Shown: positions 9,953 through 19,401, counted from the first letter of the stretch. The stretch is DNA of 64,000 bases from an uncultured Clostridia bacterium (GCA_947627905.1 CANQXX010000003.1:1-64000); one strand, 5' to 3'. Notes: a model not told the origin generated them from the sequence alone. Program-made: numbers and translations.

Positions 9953-10068
9953 TTCTGCTCATCAAATCATATAATAAGGTCTTATGCTGTCGATTTCCCC
10001 AAAAAAAATAAATTTTCAGTAAAAAAATTATACGTTTAGCCCTTTTTGGATTATTTTCAAAAAAAGTG

Positions 10069-10097
10069 TTGGCAAAATTCCCAAAATATGATATACT
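10069..10097 (+). promoter_or_regulatory. sigma-A promoter of fhs
   Basis: TTGGCA-17 bp-TATACT. Confidence 0.7.
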
Positions 10098-10132
10098 ATA
10101 TTTATTATCAATAAATTCAAGGGGGAATTACC

Positions 10133-11803
10133 ATGCTATCAGATATCGAGATCGCTCAGCAGGCAAAAATGCTGAAAATCACCGCAATTGCCGAAAATCT
10201 TGGCATTGACGCAGACGATATCGAGCCTTACGGCCATTACAAAGCAAAATTGTCCGAATCCCTTTTCATGAAAACAGCTTCAGATCCGGACGGAAAACTT
10301 ATACTCGTTACAGCTATAAACCCCACTCCTGCCGGAGAAGGAAAAACCACCATGTCAGTCGGTCTTGCGGAAGCAATGGCAAAGATCGGCAAAAATGCCG
10401 TTCTTGCTCTGCGTGAACCCTCTCTCGGACCGGTATTCGGAATAAAAGGCGGCGCTGCCGGAGGCGGTTATGCGCAGGTAGTTCCTATGGAAGATATAAA
10501 TCTTCATTTTACCGGCGATATGCACGCCATAACCGCAGCAAACAACCTGCTTTGCGCTCTTCTTGACAACCATATGCAGCAGGGCAACGCTCTCGGAATA
10601 GATCAGCGCAGGATAATGATAGACCGCTGTCTTGATATGAACGACCGCGCTCTCAGGAACATTGTTATCGGTATGGGCGGAAAGGTCAACGGCGTTCCCC
10701 GTCAGGATTCTTTCAGGATCACTGTTGCTACCGAAGTAATGGCTATACTCTGCCTTGCTTCCGACCTTACAGACCTTAAAGAGCGTCTGGGACGTATACT
10801 TGTAGCTTACACATACGACGGCAAGCCTGTTTACGCAAGAGATCTGGGCGCGCACGGCGCAATGACCGCTCTCCTGAAAGACGCTTTAAAGCCTAATCTG
10901 GTACAGACGCTGGAGAACACTCCTGCTATCATGCACGGCGGACCTTTTGCAAATATCGCTCATGGCTGCAACTCTGTACGCGCAACAAAGCTGGCTCTTA
11001 AACTGGGAGATTACTGCATTACGGAAGCAGGCTTCGGAGCCGATCTGGGCGCGGAAAAATTCTTTGACATCAAGTGCCGTTTTGCAGGCTTGAAGCCTTC
11101 CTGCGCCGTTCTTGTGGCAACTATCCGCGCGCTTAAATATAACGGTGGCGTTCCCAAGGCAGAACTTTCTTCCGAAAATGTTGACGCGCTGAAAAAAGGC
11201 ATTGTAAATCTTAAAACGCATATTGAAAATATCCGCAAATTCGGCGTTCCTGTAGTAGTTGCAATAAACCGTTTCCATACCGATACGGACGCAGAGATTG
11301 CATATCTTAAAGAATTTTGCGAAAATATGGGCGTTGAAGTTTCCCTTGCAGAAATTTTTGCAAAAGGCGGAGAAGGCGGCATAGATCTTGCAAACAAAGT
11401 CTGCGCCGTTATTGAAAAAGGACAGGCTGACTTCAAGCCTATCTATGACGAAAAGCTGCCGATCAAGGAAAAGATCGGGATTATTGCTAAAGAAATATAC
11501 CGTGCCGACGGCGTAACATTCACCGCACAGGCTGAAAAAGCTATCAAGGAAATAACCGATCTTGGATTCGGAGAAATTCCCGTATGCGTTGCAAAAACAC
11601 AGTATTCTCTTTCGGACGATCCTAACAAGCTGGGCAAGCCTGAGAACTTCAATATAACAGTGCGTGATGTTAAACTCTCTGCCGGCGCAGGATTTGTTGT
11701 TGCTCTCACGGGAGACATTATGGTAATGCCGGGACTTCCAAAAGCTCCTGCCGCTCTCCAGATAGACTGTGACAACAACGGAAATATTTCGGGACTGTTT
11801 TAA
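10133..11803 (+). CDS. fhs: formate--tetrahydrofolate ligase
   Basis: [46 protein letters not shown]. Confidence 0.98.
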   Translation: MLSDIEIAQQAKMLKITAIAENLGIDADDIEPYGHYKAKLSESLFMKTASDPDGKLILVTAINPTPAGEGKTTMSVGLAEAMAKIGKNAVLALREPSLGPVFGIKGGAAGGGYAQVVPMEDINLHFTGDMHAITAANNLLCALLDNHMQQGNALGIDQRRIMIDRCLDMNDRALRNIVIGMGGKVNGVPRQDSFRITVATEVMAILCLASDLTDLKERLGRILVAYTYDGKPVYARDLGAHGAMTALLKDALKPNLVQTLENTPAIMHGGPFANIAHGCNSVRATKLALKLGDYCITEAGFGADLGAEKFFDIKCRFAGLKPSCAVLVATIRALKYNGGVPKAELSSENVDALKKGIVNLKTHIENIRKFGVPVVVAINRFHTDTDAEIAYLKEFCENMGVEVSLAEIFAKGGEGGIDLANKVCAVIEKGQADFKPIYDEKLPIKEKIGIIAKEIYRADGVTFTAQAEKAIKEITDLGFGEIPVCVAKTQYSLSDDPNKLGKPENFNITVRDVKLSAGAGFVVALTGDIMVMPGLPKAPAALQIDCDNNGNISGLF

Positions 11804-11822
11804 GTTCCCATACAAAAGTATC

Positions 11823-11850
11823 AAAGGACGGCTTTTAAGCCGTCCTTTAT
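11823..11850 (+). terminator. intrinsic terminator of fhs
   Basis: AAAGGACGGCttttaaGCCGTCCTTT followed by T-rich sequence. Confidence 0.85.
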
Positions 11851-11965
11851 TTTTGTAATTGAAATGTAACTATTTGTAACCGAATTGTAATTGCATTTAT
11901 TTCCCATGAATGATAAAATAATATCAGTAATTTTAATGATATATGCAATATAGGAGTGGGAAAAT

Positions 11966-13573
11966 TTGAAAATATCGGGAACATTATTTGCATTACTTCT
12001 TGCTGTTGTCTGTTTTTCGGGGTGTGAAGCAAAAAACGATATAACCTCCGGGACAATAATTCCGCAAAATTCCGGAGCAACCATAACGTCATCAACATCA
12101 GCGCCTGTAAATATTACGGAAACAACGTCCGAAGAACATATACCGGAAACAATTATGATCGCAGGGCAGGAATATCCCGCCGATGAAACTGATGTACTTT
12201 TGTACGGAAAAGCTGTCACAGATGAGGATATATTGAAAATATCAAATTTGAAAAGCCTTAAAAATTTGAGCATTGATCTTATTGCCGAAGGCAGCAGCGT
12301 TACAGATCTTACGCCTCTTTCGGAATTGAGCAGTCTTGAAGCACTTTCGTTAAACGGAACTTACACGGATCTCGGCTTTTTAAAAGGAATGACATCACTG
12401 AAAGATCTGTCATTTATGAATTTTGTTTGCGGCGCACCGGAAAATGTTCCGGAAAATAAAAGCATAACTTCAATCAGTTTTGATAGATCATCTGTTCATG
12501 ATCTTAGCTGGCTTGCGAATTTCGCCAATGTCAAAAAAATTGATCTTGCACATTTTTCAAGTGATTACTATACAGGATATCCGGAGATCAAGAATTTAAA
12601 TAATCTGGAATCTTTTTCTATGACTTCTTCCGTTTACAATGGCTACTTTTATTTTTTAGAAAATATAAAGACGCTGAAAGAGTTTACTTTTGAGCCGTTG
12701 CCGTCACTGGAAGAATACAATTTTTATGAACTGTCGGATTGTACGGGTCTTGAAAAAATAAATATATACGGTTCATGCGCAAGTCTGGCATTTTGCAGAA
12801 AACTTGAAAATTTAAAAGAATTTTCTTATACTTCAGACGATGAGTTTGAATATGACGTATCGCCGCTTCTGGATTGCAGTAAACTTGAAAAAATAGATCT
12901 TTGCGCAAATTGTAATGAAGAAAGTCTTGAAATGCTCAAAAATAAATTCAATAACGGTCAGGAGATAACCGTTTCAAAAAATACTTCTGACAATTTATTG
13001 TTAAACAAGATAAAATTTGAATTATCATATCTTAGGAAAAATATTTGCACCGGCTGGCTTGATTACACTTACGGCATAGCAGACTATAATGACGACGGAA
13101 CTCCGGAGATATTTGTTATAAAATCAAACGGCGGTCAGGGCTTTCAGCCGTGTTCTGTATATTCTTTGGATGATCGGAATGAAATATTTGAATTTAAAGG
13201 ATTCTGCCGTGACGGAAATACATATTTTTCTTATTACGGTGATGAATTTATTATCCGGTCAAAATATCAACATTCTGTTTGGCTAAGAGAGCAAAAAGCA
13301 GAATCGTTTTCCGGAAACGGACCATTGAAAAAATTATTCAGTGCCGAATGGTATGCCGATTCACCGAACACCGAATTTTATAATACCTACGCTTCCGTGA
13401 ACGGCGAAGAAGTTACATATGAAGAATACGAAAACGCATATAATGATTTCTGCAATAATGAGTTTACCGATGTGCCTTACATTCTGGGAAATAAGCTCTA
13501 TGTCGGAGAAGAGGAGATCATTCCTGACGACGGAAATATATTTAATGCATATTTTGAACTGACAGCAAAATAA
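11966..13573 (+). CDS. leucine-rich-repeat lipoprotein
   Basis: Signal peptide with lipobox (VVCFSGC), LRR-like units (LTPLSELSSLEALSLNGTYTDLGFL), C-terminal globular region. Confidence 0.8.
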   Translation: MKISGTLFALLLAVVCFSGCEAKNDITSGTIIPQNSGATITSSTSAPVNITETTSEEHIPETIMIAGQEYPADETDVLLYGKAVTDEDILKISNLKSLKNLSIDLIAEGSSVTDLTPLSELSSLEALSLNGTYTDLGFLKGMTSLKDLSFMNFVCGAPENVPENKSITSISFDRSSVHDLSWLANFANVKKIDLAHFSSDYYTGYPEIKNLNNLESFSMTSSVYNGYFYFLENIKTLKEFTFEPLPSLEEYNFYELSDCTGLEKINIYGSCASLAFCRKLENLKEFSYTSDDEFEYDVSPLLDCSKLEKIDLCANCNEESLEMLKNKFNNGQEITVSKNTSDNLLLNKIKFELSYLRKNICTGWLDYTYGIADYNDDGTPEIFVIKSNGGQGFQPCSVYSLDDRNEIFEFKGFCRDGNTYFSYYGDEFIIRSKYQHSVWLREQKAESFSGNGPLKKLFSAEWYADSPNTEFYNTYASVNGEEVTYEEYENAYNDFCNNEFTDVPYILGNKLYVGEEEIIPDDGNIFNAYFELTAK

Positions 13574-13590
13574 ATTTTTCCCATAAAATA

Positions 13591-13630
13591 AAATGCGGGA
13601 TATGCATTATGCAGATCCCGCACATTTTTA
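13591..13630. terminator. bidirectional terminator
   Basis: AAAATGCGGGAT ... ATCCCGCACATTTTT between convergent genes. Confidence 0.7.
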
Positions 13631-13639
13631 ATCAAAAGA

Positions 13640-13918
13640 TCAGCCTTCAGCCTTCATCTTAGCGAAACAGTCGCTGCAGTAAACAGGACGGTCTTCTCTG
13701 GGTCTGAAAGGAACTCTTGCAACTCCGCCGCATGAAGCACAAGTCGCTTCAAACATTTCTCTTTCAGCTTTTGCGCTGTTCTTTCTTGCATCGCGGCAGG
13801 CTTTACATCTCTGAGGCTCGTTTACAAAGCCTTTTTCAGCATAAAATTCCTGCTCACCGGCAGTGAATACGAACTCATTTCCGCATTCCTTGCATACTAA
13901 TGTCTTGTCTTCGTACAT
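13640..13918 (-). CDS. small zinc-binding protein (two CxxC pairs)
   Basis: MYEDKTLVCKECGNEFVFTAGEQEFYAEKGFVNEPQRCKACRDARK...CASCGGVARVPF...PVYCSDCF. Confidence 0.9.
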   Translation of the reverse strand: MYEDKTLVCKECGNEFVFTAGEQEFYAEKGFVNEPQRCKACRDARKNSAKAEREMFEATCASCGGVARVPFRPREDRPVYCSDCFAKMKAEG

Positions 13919-13934
13919 TTTGATTTCCCTCGCT

Positions 13935-14055
13935 TAAAATATAATAATTATCTGGATTTGGACCTGAGGACGGACTCACACCGACACCTTTGCCTATAAA
14001 AAACAACGCTCTGGAATTTAAGCTACTTGACCCTTGACCATAAAGCATAATGCTT
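13935..14055 (-). ncRNA. candidate structured 5' leader RNA upstream of the zinc-ribbon gene
   Basis: Consensus promoter (TTGACA-17-TATAAT on the minus strand) ~130 nt upstream of the start codon; leader begins with hairpin AAAGCA-TTA-TGCTTT and contains GGCAAAGGTGTCGGTGTGAGTCCGTCCTCAGGTCCAAATCC. Confidence 0.45.
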
Positions 14056-14061
14056 TAACTT

Positions 14062-14090
14062 ATTATACATTTTTATATCTGATTTGTCAA
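14062..14090 (-). promoter_or_regulatory. consensus sigma-A promoter
   Basis: Minus strand TTGACA (14090-14085), 17-bp spacer, TATAAT (14067-14062). Confidence 0.85.
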
Positions 14091-14258
14091 GGAATTTTAA
14101 AAAAATTCCTATAAGATTTTGATTCTTTGTAAATAAAATCAATATTTGTAAGAAGTTTTTAGTTATTTTAACAATTAACATCATTTGAATAATGTATTAA
14201 TTTATAGTATTTAACCATATTAAAAGGCAGGAAAATAAATTTCCTGCCTTAAAATTAT

Positions 14259-14813
14259 TCAAACAGCATATTCGGCTCTTCCTGAGCTGAATATATCGCC
14301 TCCGCTGCAATCATCTGCCACTGTAACAGGGAACTTCTCTATGTAAAGTTTTTTTACAGACTCGCAGCCCAGATCATCAAATGCTACTACTTCACATTTT
14401 TTGATGCAGCTTGCCGCCAGAGCTCCTGCTCCGCCTATTGCGCAGAAATACACAGCGCCGTTCCTTACGACAGCGTCTCTTACCGCCTGACTGCGTTCAC
14501 CCTTGCCTATCATTCCGCAAAGACCGTTATCAAGCAGTCTCGGAGCAAATTTATCCATTCTTCCGGAAGTTGTCGGACCGCAGGAGCCGATAGGTTTTCC
14601 CTCCGATGCAGGTGTAGGTCCGGCATAGTATATGACCGAATCCTTTATATCTACCGGGAGCGGTTCACCCTTGTCAAGAAGAGCGTCAAAGCGCTTATGA
14701 GCCGCATCTCTCGCAGTGTATACCGTACCTGTCAGAAGAACTTTATCCCCTGCTCTTAGCTTACCGCAAAAGCTGCGCAGCTCGGAAACGTTTATATCAT
14801 ATATTTCAGCCAT
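14259..14813 (-). CDS. class I fumarate hydratase, beta (C-terminal) subunit-like
   Basis: YYAGPTPASEGKPIGSCGPTTSGRMDKFAP; GMIGKGERS; AIGGAGAL. Confidence 0.9.
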   Translation of the reverse strand: MAEIYDINVSELRSFCGKLRAGDKVLLTGTVYTARDAAHKRFDALLDKGEPLPVDIKDSVIYYAGPTPASEGKPIGSCGPTTSGRMDKFAPRLLDNGLCGMIGKGERSQAVRDAVVRNGAVYFCAIGGAGALAASCIKKCEVVAFDDLGCESVKKLYIEKFPVTVADDCSGGDIFSSGRAEYAV

Positions 14814-14816
14814 GAC

Positions 14817-15845
14817 TTACATATCGGAAATAGAGATGTTGCCTGCAACGGGATCTTCATACTCTCCGGAATTTGCTTCTGCTTCGGCAGCCTTTGTAAG
14901 ACTTTCAAGCTCGCTCATATCAAAACCGGCAAATGCAGGCTTTGCAGGCTGTTTTGCGGCAGGCTCTTCCTGCGGCTCAGGCTGAGGCTCGGAGGTTTCC
15001 TCTGTTTTATGAGCAGACATAAGCACCGGCTTAGGTATCGAAGGTCTTACAGCACCGCCTTTTTTAAGTGCAGCCTGTGCGCTGTCAATGGTAGACTTAG
15101 CTTCATCCAGCTTGAGTATGCTCTCGCTGGAGAACATTTCAAGAACTTCCTTGAGCTTAATAACATTTTCGTCGATCTCTGCGATCTCGGCAGTAACTTT
15201 CTGCCTTATCCTGTCAGCTTCAGCACGCATCTCGGAGCTTCTGTCCTCAGCGTCTGAAAGTATTTTGGACGCTCTTTCATCAGCAGTCTTAACGATAGTA
15301 GACGCCTTTCCGTTAGCATCGTCAACGACCTGATTGGCAAGTTTCTTGGCATCTTCGTCCATTTTACGGGCATTTTCCTTAGCCTGTGTAACGATAGTAT
15401 TGGCTGTTTTCTGTGCTTCAAGGAATACGTTGCTGAGATCCATAGCGCTGCTTTCGCCGGTAGTTGCCGAAGCAGCCTTGTTCTTTGCTTCCTGAAGCTG
15501 ATCTTCAAGCTCTGCGTTCTGAGCTTTGAGAGCTTCTATTTCACTGTCTTTCTGAGCAAGATCGTCTTCAAGAGATTTCATCTGAAGCTTGAGGGAATCG
15601 TTGCTTGTCTGAAGTTCGCTTATCTTAGCCTTATCGGCTGCAAGGAGCTCCTCATATTTACCGTTGTCAACACTTCCGCCGCCCTCGGAGCCTTCAAGCA
15701 GAGCTTTTTTCTCTTCAAGTTCAGCTTCAAGCGTGTAGATCTTGGTATTTAATTCATCAACATAAGCAAGTACGTCTTTTTTGTCAAATCCTCCGACTCT
15801 TACCGTTTTAAGAAATCCGGTTCCTTCCATTGTGAATACCTCCAA
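14817..15845 (-). CDS. DivIVA-like coiled-coil protein
   Basis: FLKTVRVGGFDKKDVLAYVDELNTKIYTLE start, long coiled coil. Confidence 0.75.
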   Translation of the reverse strand: MEVFTMEGTGFLKTVRVGGFDKKDVLAYVDELNTKIYTLEAELEEKKALLEGSEGGGSVDNGKYEELLAADKAKISELQTSNDSLKLQMKSLEDDLAQKDSEIEALKAQNAELEDQLQEAKNKAASATTGESSAMDLSNVFLEAQKTANTIVTQAKENARKMDEDAKKLANQVVDDANGKASTIVKTADERASKILSDAEDRSSEMRAEADRIRQKVTAEIAEIDENVIKLKEVLEMFSSESILKLDEAKSTIDSAQAALKKGGAVRPSIPKPVLMSAHKTEETSEPQPEPQEEPAAKQPAKPAFAGFDMSELESLTKAAEAEANSGEYEDPVAGNISISDM

Positions 15846-16057
15846 CTATCAGAAAATCTTCTCCGCGTGAAAGGACAAAATATGTCAATTATCGCCTATA
15901 CACTTCGGATACATAAAAATTATATCACAAATTTCAGCAATCCACAAGGGAATTTTAAAAAATTAGTACACAAAAAAACGCATATTTTTTTAGTGAATTA
16001 TAATAATTTCATCATTGTAAAAGCCCGATCATTTTTATAATATCAATATCTGACCTA

Positions 16058-16699
16058 TCAGCTGCCGTCTTTCAGCTTGCGGAAAAGTTCAAGAAAGTAA
16101 AATTTACATTCATAATTTTCCGGATCATGCAGGATATCAAGCTCTTCTTCGGTAAAAGTGCCGCCGCACTTATTAAGGGCGTCGTCTACGTCCGTAACGG
16201 CAGGAAGGCAAAGCGGCGGAAACATAACGCACCACCAGTTTTTTCCTTGCCCGCTGCCTATAGATATCCTCAAAGCGGAATATCTGCCTGCCGGCATGGT
16301 TATGGAATCATATACCCTGTCGTCAAAGATCATTTCTGTGACCTCGCATTTCACCGGCAGGAAGCAGTTGTTCTCACGGAGCGTTCTTTCGGCGATCTCC
16401 TGTATATGGGCAAGGTTTTCTTCCGCAGCAGCGACGGCGTCCTCGGCAGACAGGCTGTCCTTGAAAATATCCGCCGTTTCATTGAGAACTGCGTCGCGCA
16501 CTTTAAGTTTAAGCTCCTGATCCTCCGGACTGTCCGAATTTGCCGGTATATGCAGTCTGAAAACCGTTTCGGTGATATCACGGTATTCATCTGCAAAATC
16601 GCAGAATCCGGCGCAGAACACAGCCAGAGCCATACCTATGATAATGGAAAGTTCGGTTATACTGCTTTTATTTTTCATGTAAAATGCCATTCCTTTCAA
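16058..16699 (-). CDS. spoIIR: stage II sporulation protein R
   Basis: FRLHIPANSDSPEDQELKLKVRDAVL; WWCVMFPPLCL. Confidence 0.92.
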   Translation of the reverse strand: MKGMAFYMKNKSSITELSIIIGMALAVFCAGFCDFADEYRDITETVFRLHIPANSDSPEDQELKLKVRDAVLNETADIFKDSLSAEDAVAAAEENLAHIQEIAERTLRENNCFLPVKCEVTEMIFDDRVYDSITMPAGRYSALRISIGSGQGKNWWCVMFPPLCLPAVTDVDDALNKCGGTFTEEELDILHDPENYECKFYFLELFRKLKDGS

Positions 16700-16768
16700 T
16701 TTTCTTAGGAAAATTATGGAATGTTTTAAGCTGATTTATTCATTTTTATAAAAAATTTCAAAAAAGTC

Positions 16769-16797
16769 TTGACAAAGAGAATGAAATAATATATAAT
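16769..16797 (+). promoter_or_regulatory. sigma-A promoter of tRNA-Thr
   Basis: TTGACA-17 bp-TATAAT. Confidence 0.85.
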
Positions 16798-16812
16798 ATT
16801 AAATTGTTGGGT

Positions 16813-16888
16813 GCTATCTTAGCTCAGTTGGTAGAGCACATCCTTGGTAAGGATGAGGTCGTCGGTTCAAATCCGATAGATAGCTCCA
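16813..16888 (+). tRNA. tRNA-Thr (anticodon GGT)
   Basis: GCTATCT/AGATAGC acceptor, anticodon arm CATCC-TTGGTAA-GGATG, GTTCAAATCC T-loop, encoded CCA. Confidence 0.95.
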
Positions 16889-16892
16889 TATA

Positions 16893-16927
16893 TCCTGCAA
16901 ACGCGTCAATGCGTTTGCAGGATTTTT
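16893..16927 (+). terminator. terminator after tRNA-Thr
   Basis: CCTGCAAACGCgtcaatGCGTTTGCAGG + TTTTTT. Confidence 0.85.
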
Positions 16928-17001
16928 TGTTAGTTTTAAAGTACATATCGACACAATTATGCCAATAATGACCCTACAGGCAAAAATTTCATAAAATTCC
17001 C

Positions 17002-17029
17002 TTGACTTTTTCAAAAAATATGGTATAAT
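17002..17029 (+). promoter_or_regulatory. promoter with extended -10, no downstream plus-strand gene
   Basis: TTGACT-16 bp-TATAAT with TGg extension. Confidence 0.7.
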
Positions 17030-17035
17030 ATTAAA

Positions 17036-17195
17036 TAAGTTAGACGGAGTACATATTTTTATTGCTTCACAATAAATTTATTCATTGGTCCAAAAAAGCT
17101 CCGTGCTGCTTCCGGACAATTCTTAAAAAGGATCTGCGCCGGACACAAGTTGTTTAGAAAGCCGTTCCCGAGTCTGCATAGGGGGCGGCTCTTCT
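17036..17195 (+). ncRNA. candidate intergenic small RNA
   Basis: Begins just after the promoter above; nested hairpins (ACGGAG...CTCCGT enclosing TTTATTG/CAATAAA) and ends in GCCGTTCCC/GGGGGCGGC stem followed by a T-rich stretch; no convincing ORF before 17150. Confidence 0.4.
17163..17193. terminator. hairpin terminator between convergent transcripts
   Basis: GCCGTTCCC-gagtctgcata-GGGGGCGGC, 9-bp stem with two G-U pairs. Confidence 0.6.
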
Positions 17196-17197
17196 AT

Positions 17198-18268
17198 TTA
17201 TTCAGCCGAAAGGCTTTTTATCTGAGAGATGAGAGTGTAGCAAAGCCTGTTTACGCTGTCAAAATCCACCGCAGGGATATAAAGCTGCTCCAGTTTATCA
17301 TGCTCCGCTTTTGCGTTCCTGAGAGAAAGCACCGCTTCATCTATCAGATCTCTTGCTGCGGATTCATTGAATTTTATGCGCAGTTTCTTTTCAGCAATAA
17401 TATTTTTATCGTAAAATCTTCGGAAATTTATCGGCTGCTTTGCCGCAAGTGCAATATCGTTTATCGGATCGGCAGTAATAAATGCGGTTTTAAGTTCGGG
17501 GATCAGCATATGTTCAAACGTCTCATTGCCGTAAAGCGTACATATGCTTACGCTTACGGAATACCCTTTTTCCGAAGCCGTTACGGCAAATTTCCTGAGA
17601 AATTTATCCGAACCGGCGTAATAATTGTCGTTCAGCAGATAAACGCTGTATTCCTGAGGAATATTTGTAAGGTATCCTTCGGGAGTCAGGGCTGACAGCT
17701 GACGGAACTCCGTTTTTCCGGAAGATGTATCCGATCTTTTAGGAAGTATCTTTTTTGAAAGCCGTTTTATAAAGCCGTCTAACTTTTCATCATTAAGAGC
17801 TGCACTTCCGATCTGGAAGGTATCCCCCACTACGGATGCAAGAGCCGTTACATATCTCCTGCATCGGGCGTGCTGCTGAAGATATGCCGCATTGGCTGAA
17901 ATTATATCTTTCTTTGATCTTTTCAGTCTGCCTATATCCCAATAAGCGCCGAGATCAAGTATCTGCTGCACGGCTCCGGGATATTCCGGCTCAAAAACAT
18001 GTGGCGCAGTTCCGTCAACGATTATTACTTTCCTGCCGGGAAAAACAACAGCGTCCAACGAATTTGGATCGCTGGAGCAGCAGTATATCTCCTTTTCGTC
18101 ATCGGGAAACGCTTCGGCAAGGCGTTTCATAAGCGAGGACTTTCCGGTTCCCGGACCTCCCTTGATTATGTACGAATGAAAATCGGTATCGGCTATCATA
18201 TCGCCGAAATGTGTGCGGAAACCATTCGGTGAGGTCCCGCCGAGAAAGCAGGTCAAACAGTTCATCAT
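17198..18268 (-). CDS. P-loop ATPase, PRK06851-like
   Basis: IIKGGPGTGKSSLMKRLA Walker A; VIIVDGTAPHVFEPEYPGAV. Confidence 0.75.
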   Translation of the reverse strand: MMNCLTCFLGGTSPNGFRTHFGDMIADTDFHSYIIKGGPGTGKSSLMKRLAEAFPDDEKEIYCCSSDPNSLDAVVFPGRKVIIVDGTAPHVFEPEYPGAVQQILDLGAYWDIGRLKRSKKDIISANAAYLQQHARCRRYVTALASVVGDTFQIGSAALNDEKLDGFIKRLSKKILPKRSDTSSGKTEFRQLSALTPEGYLTNIPQEYSVYLLNDNYYAGSDKFLRKFAVTASEKGYSVSVSICTLYGNETFEHMLIPELKTAFITADPINDIALAAKQPINFRRFYDKNIIAEKKLRIKFNESAARDLIDEAVLSLRNAKAEHDKLEQLYIPAVDFDSVNRLCYTLISQIKSLSAE

Positions 18269-18415
18269 ATCAGCTCCATAATATATAATTGATTTAGCGT
18301 CCGGCAGACGATATTCTATATAAAATACCGCGCGGCACTGCGTTAATTCATACTATGAAAGCATTGCATTTTTGTGAAACAAAAGGACCTGATCTTACAG
18401 CATATCAATAAAAAA

Positions 18416-18435
18416 GATCCCCGTTTCCGAGGATC
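18416..18435 (-). terminator. nrdR terminator
   Basis: GATCCTCGGAAACGGGGATC then TTTTTT on the minus strand. Confidence 0.75.
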
Positions 18436-18458
18436 GTGATATATTTTTATGTATGTCC

Positions 18459-18905
18459 CTATTCCGTTTCATTTTTCAGTTCAGATATGGCTTTTATAAA
18501 GCTCTCCACATCGTTGAAGTCCTTATACACAGATGCGAACCGGACATATGCCACCTGATCTATCTCTTTCAGCTTTTTAAGGACTATATCCCCTATCTCT
18601 GCGGAAGTGATCTGATTGCCGTTGGAATAACATCCTTCAACGATATCGACAATATTGTTTATGTCATCGGCAGACACCGGACGCTTCTTGACCGCCGTAG
18701 AAATGCTTTTGATGAGCTTGCTGCGGTCAAAAAGCTCCACGCTGTTATCGCGCTTCAGTACAAGCAGCGCAGGCATCTCAACTGATTCATAGGTAGTAAA
18801 GCGTTTTCCGCAGTTGGTACATTCTCTTCTGCGGCGCTTTTTCCCGTCCGCAGATCTGGAATCCACTACTTTTGTATCTTCATAACCGCAAAACGGACAT
18901 TTCAT
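18459..18905 (-). CDS. nrdR: transcriptional repressor NrdR
   Basis: MKCPFCGYEDTKVVDSRSADGKKRRRRECTNCGKRFTTYE. Confidence 0.97.
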   Translation of the reverse strand: MKCPFCGYEDTKVVDSRSADGKKRRRRECTNCGKRFTTYESVEMPALLVLKRDNSVELFDRSKLIKSISTAVKKRPVSADDINNIVDIVEGCYSNGNQITSAEIGDIVLKKLKEIDQVAYVRFASVYKDFNDVESFIKAISELKNETE

Positions 18906-19051
18906 CAGCCGCAGCTCCTTTAAAAATCATCTTTACTAAATTATACATTTTTTTGTGACGATTGTCAAGTGTCAGAACCAATTTTCAGGCAGGTATCATG
19001 TTTGTATCTATATCTGACAATTGCCATAAGGAAGTTTTTTTGATTTCCCTA

Positions 19052-19080
19052 TTGACAATATTTTTCTGACGTGTTAAAAT
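19052..19080 (+). promoter_or_regulatory. promoter of the DUF2325 gene
   Basis: TTGACA-17 bp-TAAAAT. Confidence 0.75.
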
Positions 19081-19081
19081 G

Positions 19082-19101
19082 TAGTTAGCATATTCTAACT
19101 A
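19082..19101. promoter_or_regulatory. metalloregulator-like operator, DUF2325 promoter
   Basis: TAGTTAG-CATATT-CTAACTA, 7-bp perfect arms, directly downstream of the -10. Confidence 0.7.
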
Positions 19102-19116
19102 TCAGGAGGTGAAACT

Positions 19117-19401
19117 ATGAGCGTTGTTGTGATCGGCGGCAATGATCGTATGGCATCGCGTTATAAGGACATATGCCGCTCTTATAACTGCAAAGCAAAG
19201 GTGTTTACGCAGATTCCGTCGGATTTTGAAAACAAACTTGGCGATCCTGATCTTATGGTAGTATTTACAAACACTTGCTCTCATAAAATGGTAACAAGCG
19301 TAAATCAGAGATCGTCAAAACGTAATATCCCTGTGGCAAGGATACATAATGCAAGTGTGAATGCCCTTAAATCAGTTTTGGAACAGTATTGCAGACAATA
19401 A
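19117..19401 (+). CDS. DUF2325 domain protein
   Basis: MSVVVIGGNDRMASRYKDICRSYNCKAKVF...VFTNTCSHKM. Confidence 0.85.
   Translation: MSVVVIGGNDRMASRYKDICRSYNCKAKVFTQIPSDFENKLGDPDLMVVFTNTCSHKMVTSVNQRSSKRNIPVARIHNASVNALKSVLEQYCRQ

Noticed and set aside
10886-11824. 312-aa minus-strand ORF antisense to fhs
   Set aside because: fhs is unambiguous on the plus strand; antisense translation has no recognisable domain
17036-17160. SRP RNA (ffs) on the minus strand, suggested by GTCCGGAAGCAGC
   Set aside because: The canonical SRP loop is GTCCGGAAGGAAGCAGC-like with a paired closing stem; here the tetraloop spacing is wrong and there is no minus-strand promoter in the correct place
17150-17695. 181-aa plus-strand ORF downstream of the candidate ncRNA
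   Set aside because: Mostly antisense to the PRK06851-like ATPase gene and crosses a terminator hairpin
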